Below, in pieces: positions 1-4,972 of a stretch of DNA of 8,740 bases (positions are counted from its first letter, which is position 1; the number at the start of each line of letters is the position of its first letter). Under the pieces are notes generated by a model that was not told the DNA's origin, did no database searches, and saw only the letters and a list, made by a program, of their open reading frames with translations. The DNA is taken from assembly GCA_019420465.1 (NCBI GenBank), contig JAHZHB010000114.1:1-8740 (forward strand), written 5' to 3'. The DNA comes from Lachnospiraceae bacterium (lineage in GTDB: Bacteria; Bacillota; Clostridia; Lachnospirales; Lachnospiraceae). The position numbers and the translations under genes are program-made.

Positions 1-14
1 AAAATACTGGAAAT

Positions 15-494
15 ATGAGAAAAATCAAGATTTTATTCATCTGCCACGGCAACATCTGCCGCAGCCCCATGTGTCAGTACATTTTACAAAACATGGTAAA
101 CCAGTCCCACGAGTCCGCCGATTTTGAAATCTCCTCCGCTGCCACCAGCACGGAAGAGATCGGCAATCCGGTCTATCCGCCGGCGAAGCGCAAGCTTGCC
201 GAGCACGGGATTTCCTGTGAGGGACATCATGCCCGCCAGATGACGCGCGCGGATTACGAATATTATGATTATCTGATCGTTATGGATAACTGGAATCTGC
301 GCAATCTGAAGCGTTTTGTCCCGGAAGATCCTCTGGGTAAGGTACATATGCTCCTTGATTTTACAGAGCAGCCGGGCGAAGTCGCGGATCCGTGGTACAC
401 GGGAGATTTTGAGACGACGTACCGACAGGCGGTGGCCGGATGCCGGGGCCTGTTGGCACATATAGAACAGTCAAAAAAAGAGCAGGCTATCTGA
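15..494 (+). CDS. Low-molecular-weight protein tyrosine phosphatase
   Basis: This 159-residue cytosolic enzyme should hydrolyse phosphotyrosine (or a similar phospho-residue) through a cysteinyl-phosphate intermediate. The P-loop is at the N-terminus, as in the family: C10-HGNIC-R16-S17 fits CX5R(S/T). The general-acid loop is D125-P126-W127-Y128. Length is typical (about 150-160). The residue before the second loop Cys is Ile14, as in tyrosine-specific members; the arginine phosphatase YwlE has Thr there, so tyrosine specificity is favoured (inference from known family differences). The reading frame is open to the window edge, but family members begin a few residues before the P-loop, which supports this ATG. 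The ribosome binding site is weak (TGGAA). Only 14 bases lie upstream, so promoter and operon context are unseen. Its stop overlaps the convergent gene by 8 bp. Confidence 0.93.
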   Translation: MRKIKILFICHGNICRSPMCQYILQNMVNQSHESADFEISSAATSTEEIGNPVYPPAKRKLAEHGISCEGHHARQMTRADYEYYDYLIVMDNWNLRNLKRFVPEDPLGKVHMLLDFTEQPGEVADPWYTGDFETTYRQAVAGCRGLLAHIEQSKKEQAI

Positions 495-804
495 TCTTTT
501 TCTGTTCGTCCAGTTTTCTTCGAACCACTTTGATGATGATGTAGATGATCGACCACAGGACAACAAATTTCAGCAGCATAGCCATGGTATCTTCCGTTCC
601 TTTACTGGAAGGTGCCTGCTGTGTTGGTACTTTATCTGCGGGTATAGTTTCCATCTGGGAAGACGGCGCATCGATTGCCGGTCCGTCAGCGGTCACAGAA
701 GATTCTGCTGTCTGCGCAGCCTGTGTGGCTACCGGCAGGGAAAAGTTGATGGCAGCCATCAAAAGTAAAAGTGTCAGGTGAAAAAGAAATCTTTTTTTAT
801 TCAT
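487..804 (-). CDS. Small exported membrane-anchored protein, function unknown
   Basis: I do not recognise a family for this 105-residue protein. Residues 1-4 (MNKK) and a hydrophobic run at about 6-23, ending near an Ala-rich ATQAA site at 26-30, form a convincing signal peptide. Residues 31-72 are a low-complexity Ser/Thr/Ala/Pro/Gln segment, likely extracytoplasmic and disordered. Residues 74-94 are one hydrophobic membrane segment, followed by a very basic tail (KVVRRKLDEQKKIR), which should face the cytoplasm. The product is therefore probably a small single-pass surface protein with a C-terminal anchor. An AAGGAG ribosome site (818-824, minus strand) lies 13 nt from the ATG, slightly far, but no other ATG/GTG/TTG start is available before the upstream in-frame stop at 823-825. 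It may be read by transcription from the phospholipase C-like gene behind it. The last 8 bases overlap the convergent phosphatase gene. Confidence 0.72.
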   Translation of the reverse strand: MNKKRFLFHLTLLLLMAAINFSLPVATQAAQTAESSVTADGPAIDAPSSQMETIPADKVPTQQAPSSKGTEDTMAMLLKFVVLWSIIYIIIKVVRRKLDEQKKIR

Positions 805-846
805 ACAGGTCAGAAGTTCTCCTTATAAAGGTGTAAAGGTAATGAG

Positions 847-896
847 ACAACAGGTATTCAGGTTTAGTACTCACTCGCTAACGGAATACCTGTTGT
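847..896. repeat. 13-bp perfect inverted repeat with nested stem
   Basis: ACAACAGGTATTC (847-859) and GAATACCTGTTGT (884-896) are perfect reverse complements separated by 24 nt. Inside the loop TTAG (864-867) can pair with CTAA (878-881). It lies in the 121-bp gap between two minus-strand genes. No uninterrupted T run follows on either strand, so it is not a standard intrinsic terminator. It may be an mRNA-processing or stabilising hairpin between the two genes, a weak terminator, or a protein-binding site. Confidence 0.6.
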
Positions 897-925
897 TCTG
901 TTACATAAAAACATGATTCACGGTA

Positions 926-1717
926 TTATTCAAAATTTCGGTCAAATCTTTCCGGGAGTGGTACCCCTTCGGTCAGTGACCGGTCAAATGCTTCCATAAG
1001 TTCAATCGCGACCGGCACGGAGGTGTACAGCTTTTTCAGCAAAATGTCATTGCTTTCCTTACAACGCGGATTGTCTTTTGCCTGATTGATCAGCCCGCTG
1101 TAGAGCTTATACTGCAGAGAAACTTTCATAATATTGTTTAACAGTCCCCGCTTTATCGGATGCGGAGCTGTGAAAAGTCGTTTGACGAGAACCATATCTT
1201 TTAATGCGCGCCATGTCTGGGCTGTCGAGATCGTAGGATAAAAACAGCTGATGGCATGTGCTGTCTTTATATCTGTCGGGATCTGTCTGGCATAGGCGTA
1301 GCCGATCGGATTGTGCTGATCAATGGCGAGCAGTTTCTTTTCAAATTCTTCTTCTATCTCCAAATGAGCCACATGATGGCTTTGCATATAATCGTTAACA
1401 AAGCCGTGACATTCGCTGTCCAGGGTGAAATGTGCGATAAATCCCAAAAGATAGGCGTACTGGGCGCTGTTTCGCGGGTATTTTTTTACAACATTCAGAG
1501 CGTTTTCGAAAAATTCGCGTGCCGGGGCATGATGCAGACCGACACCGGTTTTGATGACCTTATTGATATAAAAAGGGCGGTAGTAAAAGAAGATATCCGG
1601 CCCCTGCAGACCGATCGCATAGGCGGTATAGTTCGTTCGTATGATGGATTCAAGACTCTCCGGAATCTTACCGGCGATCTGGGCACCAAAGCGTTTATGT
1701 GCGTAAAATGCGGGCAT
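926..1717 (-). CDS. Zinc-dependent phospholipase C family protein
   Basis: This 263-residue protein has the metal-ligand pattern of the zinc-dependent phospholipase C / S1-P1 nuclease fold: H7 close to the N-terminus, D41 in GLQGPD, H62-H63, then H96-xxx-D100-xxx-H104 and H118-xxx-E122, the last matching HxxxE of Bacillus PC-PLC. The likely reaction is phosphodiester or phosphomonoester hydrolysis of a phospholipid or related substrate with a tri-zinc centre; the substrate is not evident. Secreted PLCs use the amino group of an N-terminal Trp exposed by signal cleavage as a ligand. Here there is no signal peptide and no such Trp, so it is probably cytosolic and may have another substrate. The frame is open up to 1849, but the start at 1717 is chosen because AAAGGAGGGG (1723-1732) lies 5 nt upstream and the family begins with this MPAFYAH-like segment. 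It is divergent from the PucR-type regulator. Confidence 0.85.
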   Translation of the reverse strand: MPAFYAHKRFGAQIAGKIPESLESIIRTNYTAYAIGLQGPDIFFYYRPFYINKVIKTGVGLHHAPAREFFENALNVVKKYPRNSAQYAYLLGFIAHFTLDSECHGFVNDYMQSHHVAHLEIEEEFEKKLLAIDQHNPIGYAYARQIPTDIKTAHAISCFYPTISTAQTWRALKDMVLVKRLFTAPHPIKRGLLNNIMKVSLQYKLYSGLINQAKDNPRCKESNDILLKKLYTSVPVAIELMEAFDRSLTEGVPLPERFDRNFE

Positions 1718-1763
1718 ATGATCCCCTCCTTTGTCATTTGCATAGACGATATTGTCTGTATAC

Positions 1764-1792
1764 AATATAAGAGTTTGCAGGAAAAATGTAAA
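1764..1792 (-). promoter_or_regulatory. Promoter of the phospholipase C-like gene
   Basis: On the minus strand TTTACA (1787-1792) and TATATT (1764-1769) are separated by 17 bp, each matching the vegetative sigma consensus in 5 of 6 positions. The transcript would start near 1757 and give a leader of about 40 nt ending in the strong ribosome site. The 8-bp palindrome TGTATACA (1757-1764) overlaps the edge of the -10 and the start region and could be part of an operator. Confidence 0.6.
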
Positions 1793-1873
1793 CTGGTTTT
1801 TTGTGACAATTCTTTTTACAGAATAAGGTAAGTGAAAAAAGATTGGCAAAATAAAAGATTATGCGGGAAAAAC

Positions 1874-1900
1874 TTGTCATACAGAAAAGAATGCTATAAA
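1874..1900 (+). promoter_or_regulatory. Promoter of the PucR-type regulator
   Basis: TTGTCA (1874-1879) is followed after 15 bp by TATAAA (1895-1900), with TG at 1892-1893 making an extended -10 (TGcTATAAA). Transcription would start near 1907, about 23 nt before the ATG at 1930, leaving room for the AAGGAG ribosome site (1918-1923). This position falls after the alternative GTG at 1832, which argues against that GTG being the start. Confidence 0.5.
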
Positions 1901-1929
1901 GTATATGATCTCAGACGAAGGAGAAACCT

Positions 1930-3121
1930 ATGGAAATTACGCTGGAAATCATCGTATATGCATTATCCATGGATACGACACTTTATACCAATATATCGAT
2001 GGACGGCGAGCATCCGCAGCAGTATCGCCAGCCGTTCGATGCGTATTCTTGGCTGTACGGATGCTTTTCAGAAAGCACACAGTTGGGTCAATCCGCAAAA
2101 GACTGTGGCACTGCAGACGGTCAATGAGCTGGTGGTTGATGAAGACTTTCAGAAAGTTTCCCAGAATACGCATGTTTTTCTGTATATGGACGAGGCGGAA
2201 AACTGGTATTACTGTTATAATTTCTGTGTAGCTGACCGATACGAGGCCCGTCTGCTTGCTGATGTGGCAGAACAGAAAAATTTTGGCGTACAGAGGCTGG
2301 TGGAGACTTTTGGCACATGCGTCAGTCCGTATTTTCAGAACAATTACAGTAAAGAACACAGTGAAGGCAGCAGAAAGAGGATCAAGGCGCTGATCCAGGA
2401 ACTTCTGACAGGAAAGAAAATGGGGCGTGGAGAGATTCAGAGGGTGCTGTCTGAGTATCACTGGGAGCTGTCGCATAGCTATCGGCTGATCCTGTTTCAG
2501 TTTCAGGAGGGAACCAAGGCCAGTATCGGCCAGAGTTACTATCGTCACCAGATCGAGACGCTGTTTCCCGGCAGTCTGGTGCTGGAAGCTGAGAGGGATT
2601 ATATCTGTGTGCAGAATATGAGTCTTCTGAAACAAAAGGATGATACGGACAGAAATCTGCCGTATTTTCTGCGTGAAACACTGTGTAAGGCGGGAATCAG
2701 CAGAGCGTTTACGGATTTTGATAATCTGAAAAATTATCATACAGAAGCGGAACAGGCACTGAATTTTGGGACGCGTGTACATCCGACGAAATGGAGCTAT
2801 CATTTTGCGGATTATGTGATGGAGTATATGCTGGAACAGTGTATACAGGAGCTGAACCCTCAGGAGATCTGTCATCCGGCGCTGGAGATTCTGGGAATAT
2901 ACGATCAGAATAATGAAATCCATCTTCTGGAAATGCTGCAGGTCTTTTTACAGAAAAAACATAATGTGACGCATACGGCCCAGGCACTCTATGTGCACAG
3001 AACCTCTCTGCTTTTCAGACTGGAGCGTATCCGGCAGCTGACGGGACTGGATCTGGAGGACTATAAAACCTGTCTGCATCTGATGCTTTCTTTTGAAATA
3101 AGAAAGCTGATCAGAGAATAA
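1930..3121 (+). CDS. PucR/CdaR-type HTH regulator, apparent 5' frameshift
   Basis: This is a transcription regulator of the PucR/CdaR type. The last 66 residues (about 2921-3118) form the diagnostic C-terminal helix-turn-helix: NVTHTAQALYVHRTSLLFRL followed by ERIRQLTGLDLED. The middle has the GGDEF-like region of this family (around SYRLILFQFQEG). The N-terminal part would be the sensor. The open frame of the C-terminal part runs back to a GTG at 1832, but its first 60-70 codons are Arg/Trp/Tyr-rich and look non-coding. A good start, ATG 1930 with AAGGAG 6 nt upstream and a promoter before it, opens the other frame (MEITLEIIVYALSMDTTLYTNISMDGE...), which stops at TGA 2125-2127. Joining them needs a +1 shift, probably between about 1990 and 2060, giving about 396 residues, a usual length. 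It is either a sequencing error, a broken gene or recoding. It may control the divergent phospholipase C-like gene (inference). Confidence 0.75.
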
Positions 3122-3184
3122 AGGCGTAAAGTGCCGGATGCGTTTGGCGGGGAACTGATGAAATGCGCTGGGAAACAGTAAAAA

Positions 3185-3226
3185 TTGCACCTTTATATAA
3201 AATATGATAAACTGATCATATATAAA
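3185..3226 (+). promoter_or_regulatory. AT-rich probable gpsA promoter region
   Basis: The segment between the regulator and gpsA is AT-rich and holds several weak hexamers: TTGCAC (3185-3190) with TAAACT (3208-3213) at 17 bp spacing, TATGAT (3203-3208) and TATAAA (3221-3226). I cannot decide which is used. No clear terminator for the regulator is visible between 3122 and 3185. Confidence 0.3.
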
Positions 3227-3254
3227 GTTTACGGAAAAATCATGGAGGTAGAAT

Positions 3255-4259
3255 ATGGCTAAGATCGGCGTACTGGGTGCCGGTACCTGGGGAATGGCAC
3301 TGGCGAGAATGCTTTGTAATATGAAACATGAGGTGCAGGTATGGTCTGCGCTGGGACAGGAGATCGATGAGCTGGAGAGCACGGGCGTACATCCGAAGCT
3401 CAAAAATATGATCATTCCGAAAGAAATGAAATATACAAAAGAGATCAGAGAAGTGTGCACGGACAAAGATATTCTGCTGTTTGCTGTACCGTCTGTGTTT
3501 GTGCGTTCGACAGCAAAGGCAGCAGCGGAGTACATAAAGGACGGACAGGTGATCGTGGATGTGGCCAAAGGTATCGAACCGGGCACACTGTTTACCATGA
3601 CGGAGATCATCCGTGATGAGCTGGACAAAAAGGGCGGGCTTTCGCATGTGAAGCTGGTGGCACTGTCCGGTCCGACCCATGCAGAGGAGGTGGCGATCGA
3701 TCTGCCGACACTGATCGTGGCTGCCAGTCCGGATCAGGAAGCAGCGCATTTTGTCCAGAAAGTCTTTATGAATCCGAAATTCCGCGTGTATACCAATACG
3801 GATATCCATGGTGTGGAGATCTGTGGTGCATTTAAAAATATTATTGCTCTGGGCACAGGTATCGCCCGGGGCCTTGGCTATGGAGACAATACCTGCGCGG
3901 CACTGATCACCAGAGGCGTTCGCGAACTTTCTAATCTGGGAGAGCTGATGGGCTGCAAGTCGGAGACATTTAACGGACTGGCCGGTATCGGGGATCTGAT
4001 CGTTACCTGTACGAGTCTTCACAGCCGGAATCTGACGGCGGGTATGCTGCTTGGTCAGGGAAAGAGCCGTGATGAGGCTGTCAAAGAGGTAGGCATGGTT
4101 GTTGAAGGTATCTATGCGCTGGATGCTGCTATGCAGCTGAAGAAAAAGTATAATGTGGAACTGCCGATCTGTGAGATGGTCAACGGCATTATTAACGAAG
4201 GACTTGCACCGGCAGAAGGAGAAGCTATACTGATGAATCGTATGGGCAAAGAAGAATAG
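3255..4259 (+). CDS. gpsA: Glycerol-3-phosphate dehydrogenase [NAD(P)+]
   Basis: This 334-residue cytosolic enzyme reduces dihydroxyacetone phosphate to sn-glycerol 3-phosphate, the backbone for phospholipid and teichoic-acid-type polymers. The N-terminal Rossmann fold has G8-A-G10-TW-G13. Further family signatures are VAKGIE with K105, SGPTHAEEV (138-146), GAFKN with catalytic K194 (191-195), GLAGIGDL with D247 (241-248) and HSRN with R258 and N259 (256-259). Length is normal. The start is fixed by GGAGG (3244-3248) 6 nt before the ATG and by the Rossmann strand beginning at residue 3. It seems to be transcribed alone: the gene behind it is a regulator with its own promoter, and the next gene is convergent. 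In many Firmicutes gpsA follows der and plsY; that arrangement is not seen here. Confidence 0.97.
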   Translation: MAKIGVLGAGTWGMALARMLCNMKHEVQVWSALGQEIDELESTGVHPKLKNMIIPKEMKYTKEIREVCTDKDILLFAVPSVFVRSTAKAAAEYIKDGQVIVDVAKGIEPGTLFTMTEIIRDELDKKGGLSHVKLVALSGPTHAEEVAIDLPTLIVAASPDQEAAHFVQKVFMNPKFRVYTNTDIHGVEICGAFKNIIALGTGIARGLGYGDNTCAALITRGVRELSNLGELMGCKSETFNGLAGIGDLIVTCTSLHSRNLTAGMLLGQGKSRDEAVKEVGMVVEGIYALDAAMQLKKKYNVELPICEMVNGIINEGLAPAEGEAILMNRMGKEE

Positions 4260-4280
4260 CTTTTATTTCCCATGTAAACA

Positions 4281-4290
4281 TGTTATAATG
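4281..4290 (+). promoter_or_regulatory. Perfect extended -10 promoter downstream of gpsA
   Basis: TG (4281-4282) then TATAAT (4284-4289) is a perfect extended -10 element, 22 bp past the gpsA stop. At 17 bp upstream is TTTTAT (4261-4266), a poor -35, acceptable for an extended -10 promoter. Nothing coding in this direction lies downstream before argS, so it would drive a short non-coding transcript or transcription into the back of the CBS gene. Confidence 0.4.
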
Positions 4291-4295
4291 AAAAG

Positions 4296-4400
4296 TAGCT
4301 GTCTTTAAAGAAATGTTATTCTGATTTGCCAAAGCACCTGCCTGTTATTTTCAGGCAACAGGGCAGAAATGAAAAAGAACCTCTCAGTGAGAGGCTCTTT
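4296..4400 (+). ncRNA. Candidate small RNA between gpsA and CBS gene
   Basis: This is inferred only from signals: a strong extended -10 at 4281-4289, then about 105 nt with hairpin-forming sequence at 4337-4366 and a terminator-like stem at 4374-4400. No open frame of useful length is present on this strand. Two exclusive folds are possible in the middle: TGCCTG (4339-4344) with CAGGCA (4352-4357), or CTGCCTGTT (4338-4346) with AACAGGGCAG (4357-4366) with one bulge. On this strand the final stem has an A-C mismatch and no T run, so termination may be inefficient. It could equally be gpsA 3' untranslated RNA. Confidence 0.25.
4374..4400 (-). terminator. Intrinsic terminator of the CBS-domain gene
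   Basis: On the minus strand AAAGAGCCTCT pairs with AGAGGTTCTTT over 11 bp with one G-U wobble and a 5-nt loop, followed by TTCATT. On the plus strand the same stem has an A-C mismatch in place of the wobble and is followed by CCTGTAAGG, so it acts mainly for the minus-strand gene. The TGA stop of the CBS gene (4384-4386) lies at the loop, so the last codons of the gene form one arm. Confidence 0.65.
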
Positions 4401-4833
4401 CCTGTAAGGATTGCGTGGCCACAGGCTGTGGCTGTTGCGTTTTTTTGTACAGATTTTCGATGATGTGCTTGCGGCGGATGATACCGATAAAAACTTTGCT
4501 GTCATCGATGACAGGAACAAAGTTCTGCTGCATGGAGGCTTCGACAAGCTCTTCCATGGTACAGCCGATATTGACCGGCTTGTAGTACCAGCGACGGGGG
4601 ATTTTATCCAGTCGGACGTCCTCGGCACTTTTTAGATTCAGAGAAGCATGGTCTTTGATGTAACGCAGCAGATCGCCTTCGGTGAGGGTGCCGATGTACA
4701 TACCCTGATCGTTTAAGATCGGAAGGGCTGTATAACGGTAGTGATCCATTTTTTCCAGAGCCTGTCGCAGTGTGCAGTGTTCCGGAAGAAAGGCTACGTC
4801 ACTTTTGGGGGTCAGAAAAAATAAAATATTCAT
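4384..4833 (-). CDS. Stand-alone protein with two CBS domains
   Basis: This 149-residue cytosolic protein consists of a CBS pair (Bateman module). CBS 1 spans about residues 10-60 and carries the typical core YTALPILNDQGMYIGTLTEGDL. CBS 2 spans about 72-130 with FVPVIDDSKVFIGIIRRKHI. Such modules bind adenine nucleotides (AMP, ATP, c-di-AMP, S-adenosylmethionine) and act as sensors; no enzyme or transporter domain is attached, so its partner is unknown. The tail 131-149 is Gln-rich and probably disordered. The open frame continues up to 5067 inside argS, but the start at 4833 is preferred: AGGAG (4843-4847) lies 9 nt upstream, the CBS fold begins at once, and the longer form would overlap argS. 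It is divergent from argS and convergent with gpsA. Confidence 0.88.
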   Translation of the reverse strand: MNILFFLTPKSDVAFLPEHCTLRQALEKMDHYRYTALPILNDQGMYIGTLTEGDLLRYIKDHASLNLKSAEDVRLDKIPRRWYYKPVNIGCTMEELVEASMQQNFVPVIDDSKVFIGIIRRKHIIENLYKKTQQPQPVATQSLQERASH

Positions 4834-4870
4834 ATGTATTGTCTCCTGTGGGATAGTTGATAAAGGGTGT

Positions 4871-4887
4871 GTGAACCTGCTGTTCAC
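4871..4887. repeat. Palindrome GTGAAC-N5-GTTCAC, candidate operator
   Basis: GTGAAC (4871-4876) and GTTCAC (4882-4887) are perfect inverted copies with a 5-nt spacer. The site lies just downstream of the TATAAT of the CBS gene, where a repressor would block transcription. In the mRNA it would also form a 6-bp stem near the 5' end. The spacing differs by one from the Gram-positive LexA site. Confidence 0.4.
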
Positions 4888-4896
4888 CTTTCTTTT

Positions 4897-4902
4897 ATTA
4901 TA
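4897..4902 (-). promoter_or_regulatory. -10 element for the CBS-domain gene
   Basis: On the minus strand a perfect TATAAT lies 64 bp before the CBS start codon, so transcription would begin near 4890 with a leader of about 56 nt. No good -35 hexamer is visible at 16-18 bp. I see no equally clear promoter for argS in the other direction, only AT-rich candidates such as TATTAT (4942-4947) and TATAAG (4956-4961). Confidence 0.4.
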
Positions 4903-4972
4903 CAGGAGAACAGGCGATAAAGCGTGAATAGAATGTGAAGATATTATTATATTTTTATAAGCAGGAGGAACT

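Noticed and set aside
824..850. Promoter TTGTCT-17-TATAAG for the small membrane protein gene
   Set aside because: Spacing is ideal, but transcription would start after the AAGGAG ribosome site, leaving the mRNA without it.
864..881. CIRCE-like heat-shock operator (TTAGTACTC...)
   Set aside because: Only one half resembles TTAGCACTC; the required GAGTGCTAA half at 9-nt spacing is absent and no chaperone gene is nearby.
1718..1849. 44-residue N-terminal extension of the phospholipase C-like protein
   Set aside because: It would run through the promoter and the strong AAAGGAGGGG site, both placed correctly for the start at 1717.
1832..1930. GTG 1832 as the start of the PucR-type regulator
   Set aside because: Only a weak AAGG precedes it, its first 60-70 codons are unusually rich in Arg, Trp and Tyr, and a better promoter, ribosome site and ATG lie downstream in another frame.
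4370..4408. 12-codon open frame MKKNLSVRGSFL on the plus strand
   Set aside because: There is no ribosome binding site, and the sequence is the antisense of the CBS gene end and its terminator.
4871..4887. LexA (SOS) box
   Set aside because: The Gram-positive site is GAAC-N4-GTTC; here the spacer is 5 nt, which breaks the symmetry LexA needs.
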